64,000 nucleotides of DNA from Diphasiastrum complanatum. Lineage: Eukaryota; Streptophyta; Lycopodiopsida; Lycopodiales; Lycopodiaceae. Of this stretch, positions 46,480 through 58,724 are shown piece by piece. The number at the start of each line of letters is the position of its first letter. The stretch's first letter is position 1. The notes beneath the pieces are model-generated. The model made no database searches. It was not told the DNA's origin and saw only the letters and a list, made by a program, of their open reading frames with translations. The stretch lies in contig CM055098.1 in assembly GCA_029204225.1 (NCBI GenBank), positions 48,818,088 through 48,882,087 of the forward strand. The letters are read 5' to 3'. The translations under genes were made by a program, and so were the position numbers.

Positions 46480-47243
46480 TCAGGCACTGTCCATAGCCGT
46501 TGGATGTTTTTCTTGGAACGATTCATGAAAATATTGAAAGGCTTTGTAAGCAAAGAGCAAGGCCTGAGGGTAGCATGGCAGAAGGATGGCTAGTGCAAGA
46601 GTCCATGGTTTACATCACGGAGTTCCTTGCTCATAGCGATCCTTCTATTCCTCATCTTTGGGATAAGAAGGATGATGAGCATGTTGTTGGGAAAGTTCCT
46701 CAAGGGAAAGGAGCGATCATGAGAATGAGTGAGTCCTTCAGGGAGAAGGTAAATAAATTTTGCATTCTTAATAGCAAGGAAATATAAAAGTGGATCTCGC
46801 TATACGAAGAGGCCAAGGCTTGTAGACAAACTACTCGATCCACTTTCAAGAGAGGGCATAGAACACAACCATATCTACCTAACCTTGCCCTTATATCCAA
46901 GGACATGATGCTTGATTAGCTGTGTGATGCCCTTAGAGAAGCCTGGGCAAACAACCAGGAAGTAATAGAGAGAGATCGGGATAAGCAAGGGGGTCCGATT
47001 TACATGTAAGCTAAGATGATCATCATTCACATGTTAATTAAAACATTTGTACGTGCAATTTGTTGTATTTCTAATACATTTAGTTGTATTTTGTTTAGTA
47101 TAAAAAATACAATGCACTGTGGATGCATGGATGACACTTTCGTATGGAGGAGCACATTGACAAAAATAGAAATATGTACGATTGTGGAGTCATGGCAAAT
47201 TTTACCCAAGAGAGTCGAGCAAGCACGGCGGACGCCAATTTAA
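46480..47243 (+). pseudogene. CACTA transposase C-terminal fragment (DUF4218/DUF4216)
   Basis: After an acceptor-like TTCAG, the text reads GTVHSRWMFFLERFMKILKG, the DUF4218 signature of TNP2-type transposases. ARPEGSMAEGWLVQESMVYI follows in another frame, so a frameshift lies near 46555. A stop interrupts the frame near 46786. A candidate intron is about 47007-47095 (GTAAGC...TTTAG). After it comes text with YDCGVMANFTQESRAS, the DUF4216-side block also found in the minus-strand gene at 59.45 kb. The fragment ends abruptly at a minus-strand Copia gag piece. Plain DNA-transposon pseudogene. Confidence 0.75.
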
Positions 47244-47245
47244 TC

Positions 47246-47990
47246 TGAAGGTTCGCTTCGATTCTACTCCTTTTTGTTTCTGGGATTCTGATAACAGTCT
47301 ATTGCTGCATGACCTCGTTTATGACAATGAATGCATTCAAACTTTGAATTTAACCAACACTTTTCTTCTATGTGACTTGATCTTCTACATTTGTTGCAGA
47401 TCTTCTTATCACCAGAATTTTTTTGTTGTTTTCCAAATTGCTGTTCATTTGTCTTAGACTCATTCTTCTTAGACAACTCTCTCTTAAACTTAGATTTCTT
47501 AGAAGATTTATTCTTCTGAGTAAATAGAGCATTTTCAGAATCACCATTGTCGTCATAGCATTCATAAGCTTCTACTTCCTCTTTAACTCTGTCTATTGTC
47601 TTTTGAAGTGTCATTGTCGCATCTTTCACCAATAAGGTTCGAGTTGTGTGGAATGACCTGGGTAGGACTTGAAGAAAATAACTAAGTTATTTTTCCTTTG
47701 AAATTGTATTTTCTATGCCATAATTCTACAAGAAAATAAACAAGTCTTTTATCTTTTGCACGAATGTGTTCAGGTCTTTGTCGTCCCACTGTAGGTAAGT
47801 TAATTGGTCTTTCAAGAACATGATCTGATTATGAGATCGAGTCTCATTCTTGGATTGCAATTCTTTCCATAAATCTTTTGTGCTCAAAATTGATATAAGA
47901 TCTAGAATTATATTGTCATGCACTGAAGACGCAATAATTGCTATAGCTTTGTCATTTTTTAAACTCCATGTGAAGAATACTAGGGAAACA
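47246..47990 (-). pseudogene. Copia gag piece (minus strand)
   Basis: 47726-47923 encodes LWKELQSKNETRSHNQIMFL and QWDDKDLNTFVQKIKDLF, the conserved gag block. 47264-47632 has a Lys/Ser-rich linker, then CNKCRRSSHIEEKCW and CIHCHKRGHAAIDC, two zinc-knuckle motifs. Its direction is opposite to the integrase piece that follows, so the two are separate remnants. Confidence 0.75.
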
Positions 47991-47999
47991 ACCTAGAAC

Positions 48000-49410
48000 A
48001 AGATTTCCAAAAGGACAAGTCAAAAGAGCTAACTCTATTCTTGAATTAATCCATAGTGATTTATGTGGTCCTATGAGTGTGCCCTCTTTGGATCAGGCTT
48101 TGTATTTTTCATCACTTTTATTGATGACCTCTCCAGATTCACTAGAATCATAATCAACAAGAACAAATCTAGGGCATTCAAATATTTCAGAGAATTTAAA
48201 TACTTTATTGAGACTCAAACTGGTCAGAAGATCAAGACTCTACGGTCTAATTCAAGGGGGGAGTACATGTCTGATGAAATGGCGGACTACTTATCTTCAT
48301 GCGGCATGCACCACCAGTTCATTGCCAGCTACACTCCACAACAGAACGACGTAGCTGAAAGAAAGAATCAAACTCTATTGGAAGCTGCACGATCCATGAT
48401 GTCTAATGCTCAGCTACCCAAAAAAATTTGGGCTAATGTAATTTCGATAGCCTGCTATCTGCAAAATTATTCTAACACAAAAGCAATTGACTCTAAAACC
48501 CTGTTTGAAGCCTACTATGGCTACAAACTAAGTTTGAAACACCTACATGTGTTTGGATGTCTCTACTATGTACAAATATTGTCTGATCTAAGAAAAAAAT
48601 AGACCCATTCAACTGTAATATATTTTTATTGGCTAATCAACATCACATAAAACATACCGAATCTATAATGCTGAAATAGGTCATATATCAGTCAGCCGTG
48701 ATACAGTGTTCCTTGAAGACAAATTTTATGATTTCAAGTAGAAGCAAAAAATGCAAGAGTTTGTTCCAACAACTCCATTTATCGTTGATAGGCCCAGACC
48801 TACGATTGTTCAACCACAACCTGAAGATATCCCAGTCATTCACCCATGAGATTCATCTACTCAGGAACCTGTAGTTCGAAGATCTACACATTAGTGACAA
48901 CAACCTGATTGTTTTGTCCCTTAGGCATTTATTAGTCATGATGAACCTGCCTCTGTTGTAGATGCACTATCAATGTCAGATGTAGACTATTGAAAAGTTT
49001 CCATGAACACTGAGTACAACTCATTGATGAAGAACAAGATTTGGAGTCTTGTTAATCCTCTTGCAGGTATGAAACTCATTGACACTAAGTGGATCTTCAA
49101 ACTGAAGCTCAAGCCAGATGGATCAATATCCAAATAGAAAGCTCGCTTGGTGGTTAAAGAATATGAGCAAATATATGAAATAGATTACAATCCAGACAAC
49201 ATTCCTTTATGGATGCATACAAGTTTATCAACCAGAAGGTTACATCCTTTAAGGACAAGAGCATATGGTATGTAAATTGCAAAAGGCACTTTATGGCCTC
49301 AAGCAAGCTCCTAGGGCCTAGTATGAAAGAATTAATCACTTCTTGTTGCAGCACCAATTTACTTCTTGCTCTACAGACTCAAATGTGTATCTCAAGTATA
49401 AAGGGTCAAG
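48000..49410 (+). pseudogene. Copia integrase-RT piece
   Basis: Integrase core: FITFIDDLSRFTRIII, TLRSNSRGEYMSDEM, YTPQQNDVAERKNQTLLEAA and HLHVFGCLYYVQ (48063-48602). Beyond it are the linker (RRSTHxxQQP-type) and RT start (NSLMKNKIWSLVNPLAGMKL, DTKWIFKLKLKPDG), then ALYGLKQAP-type text near 49290. It runs into the LTR of element I at 49413. Several breaks. Confidence 0.75.
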
Positions 49411-49412
49411 CT

Positions 49413-50980
49413 TGTGAAATTTCCAAAAGTTCATACGTGTGGGAAAAAGTGTGAATGATCTTCCTAAGCTTTTGTTTGCACATAGATCAATTGTAGCTGG
49501 AAAATCAAGATCTCTCTCTAGATTCTATAGCTAAATCACAATCTAGGATGCTAACAATCAGTAATTGATTAATTGCACACATGTGAGAAAAGTACAAACA
49601 AAAATAATGTATAAGCAAAGCCTTCTCCTCGAGTAGAGAGAGAATGGACAATTCAAGCTTACAAGTAAAAAATCCAAAATGACAAGAGAATAGCTATAAT
49701 GCTTGATTCATCACCAAAAATAGTGAGAGAACTCACTTACATATATAGTGAATGGTACTAGCTCGAGGTAGATCAGCCCTTGAACCTCATGGGTCCACTT
49801 CTAAGAGTAGTTTCTACCAAAAATTTGACACCTACCACTTTGATGTTGAGAAATGCAAATTTTACCACAATTTTCCTACATGTGTCACTTTTCTAGAAAA
49901 CATATATACAAATGTTCATGCATGTGCCAATACAAAGTCTTAGTTTGCTTTGCATGTCACTTTTGACAAACTTGACTTAATGCATGTGAAGTGGCTCGAA
50001 TATTTGGCCTTTTCATGTTCTATCTACATGCATGATGGAAAACTTCATCAACCCCAAAAGTCAAGAAAGATGGCTTTTTTACTTTCAACACTTCTCCTAA
50101 AAAGTTATCTATTTGACTTAAACATTGATCTTGGAATCAATCCAAGGTTGGACCTATGTTTGATGAAGGAACTTTTACTTAAAGGTTTGGCGAGTAGATT
50201 GACAATACATGATGTTGTATCAATATGTTCCAAATAGATCTCTCCTCCAATGAGCTTCTCTCTCACGAAATGGTGTGCAACTTTGATGTGCTTGCTTCTT
50301 GCATGAAATATTGGATTGTTGTCAAGGGCTTGTGCCAAAATATTATCACACTTAATCATTGGTAGATCATCTTCCTTGATAGTCTTTAGCTCAAAAAGTA
50401 GTCTTTTGATCCATAGCACTTCTTTTGTTTTAGTTGTAAGTGCTTTATATCTAGCTTCACATGATGAGAGAGATATGGTTCTTTCTTTTTAGAAAGCCAA
50501 GATATTAGATTTCCACCAAGATATATGATATATGCACTTGTAGACTTTCGATCCACTCTTTCACTAGCAAAATTCGAGTCTGAGTAGCCAATGATCAATA
50601 GGTCTTTGCTCTTGTAGAAAAAACCATAATCATAAGTTGAAGTTATGTATCTTAGTATGCTTTTGGCCATGTTCCAATGATGAATTGTAGGATCTTGCAT
50701 TGATTGGCTCAATTTGTGAATACTAAAACTCAAATCGAGCCTAGTTATTGTAAGCTATATTAAGGAGCCAATAAGACTCCTAGAAAGGGTGATGTCCTTT
50801 TTCGGCCACCCCATTTTGTGAAGGGGAATAGGCACAAGAAAATTCTCTTTTGATCCCTTCTTGCTCACAAAAGTCATGGAATTTGTTGGAGATATACTCT
50901 CCACCTCCATTACACCTCAAAGCTTTGACTTTGTAAGAAAATTGTTTTTCAACAAAAGCTTTGAAAATAAAAAAATAATG
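49413..50980 (-). mobile_element. Copia element I, 3' part (minus strand)
   Basis: The 3' LTR occupies 49413-50090 (minus TGTTGAAAG...AATTTCACA) with purine tract TAGGAGAAG beside it at about 50091-50099. RNase H follows on the minus strand at 50105-50733 (SIHKLSQSMQDPTIHHWNMA, ARSKHIKVAHHFVREK, LAKPLSKSSF). An integrase-core piece is at 50800-50980 (FVEKQFSYKVKALRCNGGGE). This resembles elements B and H. It is cut at about 50985 by the end of element J. The LTR shows a TATA-like TATATATAG near 49740. Broken. Confidence 0.75.
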
Positions 50981-51027
50981 TGTTGTCTGTAGGAGATCGT
51001 GGGTGGCTGCTGTCGTTGTCAAATATG

Positions 51028-51888
51028 TTAGCACAGTTGCATGGAATGAGTGTGAAAAGACCGCGACGTCAGCCTTTGTTGAAATGAACGTTGGCGAAGA
51101 TGTGAAAAATGTGACACTTTGACAAAAGGCCTTAGGATTTGATTTTTCGACATTCTGTAAGGCAGTGTCATCTTTATCTGCTCCTCTTTCTGCTTGGTCT
51201 GGGGACATTGGTCCTTTGACAAATGCAGGCCCGGATCCATTGGTGAGTGAGCTAACTTACAGTTCATTAGATTATATATGTTAAGAACATTGTGAAGATA
51301 CCTTTGTTGAGTGATATAAATCAATCGTCTTGCTCTGTCTCAATGGATTTGAATTCCCAGACAAAAGTGGGCTTCATGTCGAACTCTAAAAACAGCATCT
51401 GCTTACAATCCTTGACCATATTGATATTGTTGTTGAAAAGCAACATATCATTCACGTATAAGGTGATGATAATGAGGGATTGATGCACTGACTTGGAATA
51501 GACGCTGGACTTTACAGACATGATTCTTCATACCTTCCAGAACGTATCCTTTGGACTGGACCATGTAGATGTCTTCTTGTATAACTCCATTCAGATAAGC
51601 TATTTGTACATCAAGTTGATGTACCTCGAGGTCGGCAGCTGCAGCATAAGACAGGAGTGCTCGAATCGACGAATGTTGGACTACTAGACTGAAAGTCTCG
51701 CTGTAGTCGACGTTGGGGATTTGAATGAATCCTCGTGCTACCAGTCTTGCCTTCCTTTGATCAATTGCTCCATTGGCATTGTATTTGATCTTGAAGATCC
51801 ATTTGCAATCAATGATATTGCAGCCAATAGAAGCTTCGACTGGTGACCACGCCTGGTTCTTGATCAAAGAGGAATACTCTCTGTCCAA
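51028..51888 (-). pseudogene. RT part of element J
   Basis: 51448-51888 encodes SLIKNQAWSPVEASIGCNII, DCKWIFKIKYNANGA, ARLVARGFIQIPNVDYSETF and LDVQIAYLNGVIQEDIYM. 51321-51521 carries the catalytic-box region (ITLYVNDMLLFNNN). 51028-51324 has PMDPGLHLSKDQCPQTKQKE, the block after it. Same direction and order as a Copia pol, in several pieces. Confidence 0.8.
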
Positions 51889-51953
51889 GGCTTCTCTCCA
51901 AAGATCAAAGTCTGGTTGGCTAAGTCCCTCTTAGACTATCATCGGTTCTTATA

Positions 51954-53241
51954 TCAAGAGACATGTAGACTCAGGAGTATCCATCTAGAGGGTAAAAGGT
52001 AATGACTTAATTTATACAAGTACCCATGCCTCTTTCCGAGTGCTAGGATCTTGCATGTCCTAGCAACTACTTTGCACTGATCACATTTGAATTCTACTCT
52101 ATGTCCTAGATCTGTGATCCTGCTTACAAAGAGCAGATTCATAGATAAATTTGGTACATATAGGACTTTAGATAGTAGCTTCGACTGATCATTTGCAAAG
52201 CTTAATCTTACAATACCTTTACCTTTAATAGCTTGTGTGCCATTGTCGCCAAGGTGAACATACTTTTTGGTACTGTAAGGTGTATAGGACTCGAAACATC
52301 CAATGAGGCTGGTCATGTGCTGAGAGGCTCCGGAATCTAGGAACCAGGAACTATCGCTAGATGCTCCTTGATGGCTGGTCATGAAGGCATCATGATCCGC
52401 TTCTTGAATAGACTGGAGTTTCTGTAGCTGCATTTTCCACTTGATTCAATTGTCCTTTGTTGTTGTTCTTTGCGTGCAATATTCGACAGTCTTGAATTTC
52501 GTGGTTGTTTCGCTTGCAATATTTGTAGAACAGCTTCTTCTTTGTCTGCAAATTCGACTATTCTTTGTGATGTGCTGATTTCTAGTCTGGCTTTGATTGC
52601 CTTCGGGCCTTTCTTCTTCTGCTGCTTAGTCGTGCTCTTGTTGGTGTACAAGGTGTGAGAATCAGTTGAGAAACTTGAGGCTTCGTTCCTCCGCGTGTCT
52701 TCTTGCAACAACATAGTAATGACTCTCGAAAGAGTCAGTTCTGGATGTGTCATGATGATCATCACCCAGCTATCATATGAGTTTGAAAAACCTGTAAGCA
52801 GTTGCATCACTGCGTCTTGATCGTCTTGATCGCCATTTTCCTTAGCAGGTTCTTGAATTGATTGATGTGATTCTGCAGGGAATCACCATTCGCCATCTTG
52901 AGGGAGTAAAATTTCTTCCTAAGATGTAGCTTGGAAGCTATATCTCGCACTTTGTATAGTGTGCTCAAGATGTTTCAGACTTCTTTCGATGTCTAGGCCT
53001 TGGATACATGGCCGATCTGGGTATCTGTAATATTGAGAATGATCAGCACGAAAGCCTTTCCATCCTTCAGCTTCCATCTGGTGATTGTTGCGTCGTCTGC
53101 TTTGGGTTTCTCTTCTGCACCTATAACAATGTCATACAACTCTTTAGCAATTAGCAAAGTTTTCATCTTAAATTTTGACAGATGGTAATTGGCTCCATCA
53201 AGCTTGTCCATGATAGTACTGGCTTTTCTTTGGGAATCCAT
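51954..53241 (-). pseudogene. Gag and protease parts of element J
   Basis: Gag begins MDSQRKASTIMDKLDGANYH and continues LSKFKMKTLLIAKELYDIVI (52993-53241). 52379-52810 has the later gag block and a Lys/Gln-rich linker. 51954-52433 encodes the protease motif SWFLDSGASQHM and the flap-side VLYVPNLSMNLLFVSRITDLG. It lies directly after the primer site, as expected for a minus-strand Copia element. Confidence 0.8.
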
Positions 53242-53973
53242 GTGGAAGATTAATCTAAGTGATAGGAAAAACTATCAGTGACTTAAGTATGAAAATCTGG
53301 TACTAAATTAAAAAAGAAGAAGACAATTACTCTATCGGCTGGTAGAGTCTTATACTGTGGAAGCTTATCAGGCTACGAAAATAGCTCTGATACCATGTTG
53401 GAGAAAGAGGGTGTGTGAGCGTGAGGAACAAAAATAACTCGAAAAGAAACGAACACGAAAAGAAGCGAACTTGAAACTCGAACAAGGAACGAACTCTGAT
53501 AAGTTTCTAATGCTCTTATTTTCACACACATTTTGAATACGCAAATGGTATTCAATATATACACATTTTATAGGTGTGCAGATGAAGAAAGTACAAAGTC
53601 GATGTGATGTCTGTAGGAGATTGTGGGTGGTTATTGTCGTTGTCAAATCTGTTAGCACAGTTGCATGGGATGAGCGTGAAAAGACCGCGACGTCAGTCTT
53701 TGCTGAAATGAATGTTGGTGAAGATGTAAAAAGTGTGACACTTTGACAAAATGCCTTAGGATTTGATTTACATGGTGCCTTCGCTTTTCCTAGGGCACCT
53801 TTGGCATTTTGTAAGGCAGTGTCGTCTTTTTCGTCTGTCACAAATCTCGTGTAAAAAAATAGTATCACGTTTCTCGTCTTTTTCGCCTGTGAAAATTTAT
53901 TTGTATTTATGCAGACAGTCGAGTTTTTCGTCTGTCTTATTTTACATGTAAATATGCAAACTGTGCGACAACA

Positions 53974-55482
53974 TGAGTAAAAATGTAGCATGAATGGAGG
54001 TAGATTAAAATAGGATTTAGGAGAGTAGAGGAGATAAATCCAACAGAAATACCCACAACAGGGTCCTCGGCCCAAAGTAGTGTTGGTCCCTTGGCACTAT
54101 GCCTGCATTTGTCATGGAGGAGCGCTGTTGTCGGTTCGTTTATTGTTGGGACATGGATGCTTCAGAAAAAGCGTGGATATAATTTGCTTACATAAAACCT
54201 GAGGCTTTATTGGTTGTTGATCAGCAAGAACCTGGACGTGTCAGATTTTCAATAATACTCATGAGGGTCTGGTGGCCATTCTAGATAACCTTGTTCATTG
54301 ACAATCAGATAGTCGAGGCATTCCATCGGACTATCCCAAGATAAAACTGGCTGATATGGCTCTTCATAGATTGGCAGAACTGGTCCCAATGTCATGGACT
54401 CCTCCAAATCATAATGTGGATATGACGTGCTTGCTTGACTCTCTTGTCTGTCCAGGTATTCGTGGTATGCCATAACTTGAAGACTTTCCTCAAGAGTCAA
54501 TATAAAAGATTTAGGATAGGGCTTTGATACTGGTTGCGCCAATTCTTGTTGTCCATTAGGCCTTATGGGACTGAAATTCCCTAGATCTGGCCGTTTAAGC
54601 AATGTGACATCCGGATTTAGCTTTGTGCTGGTCTATTGCTGAGTGAAACATTCAGACTTTGGTTGAATCTTGCTATTGGTTGGCATCAAACATAGAGGGC
54701 AATCTCCAATCTTACTCTTTCCCTTCTCAAAGCACTGCTTTGTTGAAGGCTGCACGGATGTAGCTTTGTGTTGACTCTGGGTCAATTTGCCTTCAAGGGG
54801 CACTGTTGACATTGGTTCCCTTTACCAGAAGTTGTTGCAAGGATTGTTTTATGAGACTCAGTAAAACCCGCTGGACTGCATCCATTACCAATTTCTTGAC
54901 TTCTTTCGTTATCCCTGGTTGGAGGATTTTTGCCCACTATGTCTTCTGTGAGATAGGTGATTCACTTGTGGCTGTGTCAACATGCTTTGGAATTTTTGAC
55001 ACATTCCTTTTGTTCTCATCTGGTTCATAACTAGGTCGCACTATAATTCTTCGTTTGTAGTGCAGCTTCTCAATGAATGGATTCATATGGTCATATGGAG
55101 TTTGTCGATGCAAGCAGGAAGTAGTCATAGCTATTTTTCTTGGATCTCTTAGTGGACAATCCCGACATGGATGATTGATGTTGCATTGTGCATGTTGGTG
55201 TATGATGTGAAATGCTTGGTCTACGATTGATTGCGACTGCAGCGGAGCTGTGACGAAAGCAGAACACGAGAGACGATTACGATGGATGTCTCTACCAATA
55301 GTAAGAAAAAACAATGAAGACTATGAACACAGTAATAATTGCAATTTCAAGAACATGGATTGACTAGGGAATGGAATCAAAAGCTTGTTATCCTTTTGGG
55401 TTATCAGAGCAGGAGTCTGAGACTACCATAACAGAAGGATTGCAAAGCATTAGGCATCTTGGATAGCCATGTGATCCTCTGT
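53974..55482 (-). pseudogene. Unidentified coding-like region downstream of a primer site
   Basis: Two longer minus-strand frames, 54249-54602 (acidic, Pro/Tyr/Glu-rich: SYPHYDLEESMTLGPVLPIY) and 54937-55314 (His/Cys-rich: IHQHAQCNINHPCRDCPLRD). The text between them is interrupted. It follows the primer-site complement at 55483-55494, where gag of the same element would stand, but no gag domain or zinc knuckle of standard form is recognisable. Origin unknown. Confidence 0.35.
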
Positions 55483-55494
55483 CTCTGATAACCA
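55483..55494 (-). other. Primer-binding site next to the LTR at 55495
   Basis: On the minus strand TGGTTATCAGAG directly follows the LTR end ACA. It differs from the common TGGTATCAGAGC by one inserted T. Internal sequence of that element would run to lower coordinates. Confidence 0.6.
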
Positions 55495-57633
55495 TGTTTG
55501 TGTGCAAGAGAGTGAGATAGACACTTGCATTCAATCAAGAACATAAGGATTGAACAAAAGCAAATCTATATATATAAAAGAGAATCGGAATACAATACAA
55601 TAGCGTTGATAAGTGCGTGCTCCTAATTACAGACTCAAAACAATAGCTATAGTTCTAGATCTGTCTCTTTTGTGTATAAATCACTAACTCTAAGGAGCTA
55701 GTTACTTAAGATCTTTTGGTCGTTTTGATCACTCTGTGTATCTGGATTGTTCAATTCAACAACACTTATCACTCCTCTTCATTCAAATACATATTTATAG
55801 CTGTCAGAGTCTCTTGATTTTTTGTAATTACAGTTTATAAGATGATTAACAGTTTAAACAAGATCCGTAGATCCGTTATTGGAGCGTCGTGAAGAAGGAG
55901 AACTACAAAGTAACATATTTTTCATATGCGTCATAGTGCAAGGATGTAGGCCGTGATCGCCGAAGTCTGTCCGCAATCGTTTGAACAACCGCTAGTCGTT
56001 CGATCAGTTGTTGATCGTTTGCTTCCTTCGTTGATAACCGTAAGTGATAACTTACGGAGCTAAACGATGAGATGGGTCAACCATTGTTAGTTGACTTTGT
56101 AGGAACTCGTAAACCATCGTCGTTGTTTGACTTCGTTGATAATTGTAAATAGGTTGCTTATGTTTAAAAACAGTTGAGAAGAGTTGACTCTGGTCATAGC
56201 TTTCATTGTAGGAGATCGTAAGAAGGTCACTTGCGGTGGTCGACGGGATTTTGCAAGTGCTCGTAGATAGTAGTAACCTACGGGTTTTAACGACTCCCTT
56301 GTGGTTTCCGGTTTCTTGTGGTTTGCGGTTTGAGTCATGCTTCTCTGTAAACATTGATTTAAGGGTTGCCTTCTGTCAGACCGTAATCTGGCGATGGCTT
56401 TGCGGTTTTGCCTGATTCGACTTTGTGTGTATTTTTCATACTGATTCAAAGAGATAGAATTCTTGAGAGTAGAAGGAGGGCGAAGGGATGAGTAAGAGAA
56501 GATTAGAATTCCAACACTCCCCCTTAAGCTTGCTGCTACAAATCTGGACTCAAATTGAGATTTAACAATTCTACTAGAGTAGAATGTTTGTCCCTTGACA
56601 ATGATTTTGTCAGAATGTCAGCCAACATACTGTCGGTGTGATAGTAACTTAGTGCAACGTCTTCATTCTGAACCTTCTCTATGAGAAAATGAAATTGAAC
56701 CTCTATATGTTTGGTCCTTGTGTGAATTTGTCAGTTCAACGACAGAGCTATACAACTCTGATTGTCGCACTGGAGTATAGCTGGACCAATTTGTGAGAAT
56801 CTCATATCCTGTAGTAGTCTTCTAAGCCATAAAATCTCCTTCACTACTGACGTAGTTTTGACATATTCTGATTCCGTAGAGAATAATGAAATGAATTTCT
56901 GATTCCTGCTATTCCATTAAATGGGTCCTCTTGCAAGAAAGCAAATGTAGCCAGAGGTGAATTTTCTGGTATCTATGTCTCCTACTCAGTCTGAATCAGA
57001 ATAGGTAATCAAAGAGAGTGCAGCTTCTGTATTTCCATTGTAACTGAAGGCATAGTGCTTTGAGGATTGAATGTACTTCAGAACTCTTTGTAGAGCTTTC
57101 CAGTGTTGTAGACCTGGATTGGACATGAATTGCGACAACGTACTTACGACATATGCTAGATCAGGTTGTGTGCATATCATAGAGTACATGAGAGAACCTA
57201 TGATAGACTGATAAGGGTAATTGCATATTTCTTGCTGATCTGCCTTTGTTTTGGGACACATGTCTTTGGATAGCTTGCATCTTGGATCCATAGGAGTGTC
57301 TATGGGCTTGCAATCCTCCATGCCATATCTTCAAAGTACATTAATTAAGTAGGATTGTTGGCTTATGGTGATCCTTCTGCTCGCGCAATCTCTATGAATC
57401 TCCATTCCAAGTAGATAATGGACTACCATAAGTAGGTTGCTTACGTTTAAAAATGATTGAGGAGAGTTGACTCTGGTCATAGCTTTCATCGTAGGAGATC
57501 GTAAGAAGGTCACTTGCGGTGGTCAACGGGATTTCGCAAGTGCTCGTAGATAGTAACCTACAGGTTTTAACGACTCCCTTGTGGTTTGCGGTTTCTTGCG
57601 ATTTGTGGTTTGAGTCGTGCTTCTCCGTAAACA
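55495..57633 (-). mobile_element. Copia LTR flanked by internal sequence on both sides
   Basis: A complete LTR of about 1022 bp (55495-56516; minus TGTTGGAATTC...GCACACAAACA). On its high side is a purine tract AAGGGGGAG, then a minus-strand RT-end/RNase H region (56520-57415) with PMDPRCKLSKDMCPKTKADQ, GSLMYSMICTQPDLAYVVST and TEAALSLITYSDSD. On its low side is a primer site (55483-55494). A partial second LTR copy is at about 57416-57633. The order reads partial LTR, RT/RNase H, full LTR, primer site. This suggests a recombined or tandem insertion. Broken. Confidence 0.65.
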
Positions 57634-58010
<377 letters not shown>

Positions 58011-58724
58011 GAGTGTGTTTTGATTAAGATTTAGAGTAGTAGATGACTAGATAGTGTTTGATGGTAATTGTATGTTTGAATTTGCTTATAATAATGGTTC
58101 AATTGTGTAATATAGTGTTATTTTTTAATTGCTTGTGCATGTGACAAAATTATTCAAAAAAAAAAGAGCAAGTGTTTAAAGAGCGAGCAATTGCACGTTT
58201 TCACTTAGGCTTCAAGTGAGTTTACCGGTGAGTTTGTGTTGTTTCAATTTGTTTTATTTTTAGAATACGTTATCTAACATAGTAAGAAATTAAATGTAAT
58301 TCATAATTTTCATTTTGTTCAAAGCAAAATCATATTTTACCGCATACACTAGCAAGTAATTTATATGCAAAGGTGAAATGTAGATAATTAAAATTTCCAA
58401 TCATAGGAAGGTGTGTAGCCCTTACTTTTCTCCCATTAAAGGTGAGGTTCTAATCTTTTCAACTTGCATCAAAAACCCTACATGCCGCAGGGAGGGAATA
58501 TGTGGTGACATTATGAAATAAGACATAATCGCAAGGTTCGAGTATTATAATTATCACATTCAACTCTATCTATAAAAGTATACATAAAAAGTATTGCGAT
58601 GAATAAAAAAAAAATATGAGTGCAAGTGAATTTAAGTATTAATAATCATAGATCATTTATCATTTACATCATTTTCATCATCACACAAGTCTTGACACTC
58701 ATCTGAATCAAGGTCTAGGTATGA
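58011..58724. other. Non-coding stretch downstream of the CACTA gene
   Basis: A+T-rich, with short frames only. It lies 3' of the minus-strand TNP2 gene and probably includes its 3' untranslated region. No CACTA terminal sequence or subterminal repeat array was spotted. Confidence 0.45.

Larger units (their letters stand above)
50985..53973 (-). mobile_element. Copia element J (minus strand)
   Basis: The 5' LTR is 53396-53973 (minus TGTTGTCG...CTCCAACA), with primer-site complement GCTCTGATACCA at 53384-53395. The other end carries only part of an LTR (about 50985-51175) matching 53600-53830. Between them, on the minus strand, are gag, zinc-binding and linker parts, protease and RT. It is related to the scrap at 44214-44555 and, in LTR style, to F. 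Incomplete, with about six breaks. The LTR has a TATA-like CCTATAAAAT near 53570. Confidence 0.75.

Noticed and set aside
53368-54075. Minus-strand 235-residue frame.
   Set aside because: It runs through the LTR of element J and its flank; no domain is recognised and the LTR explains the sequence.
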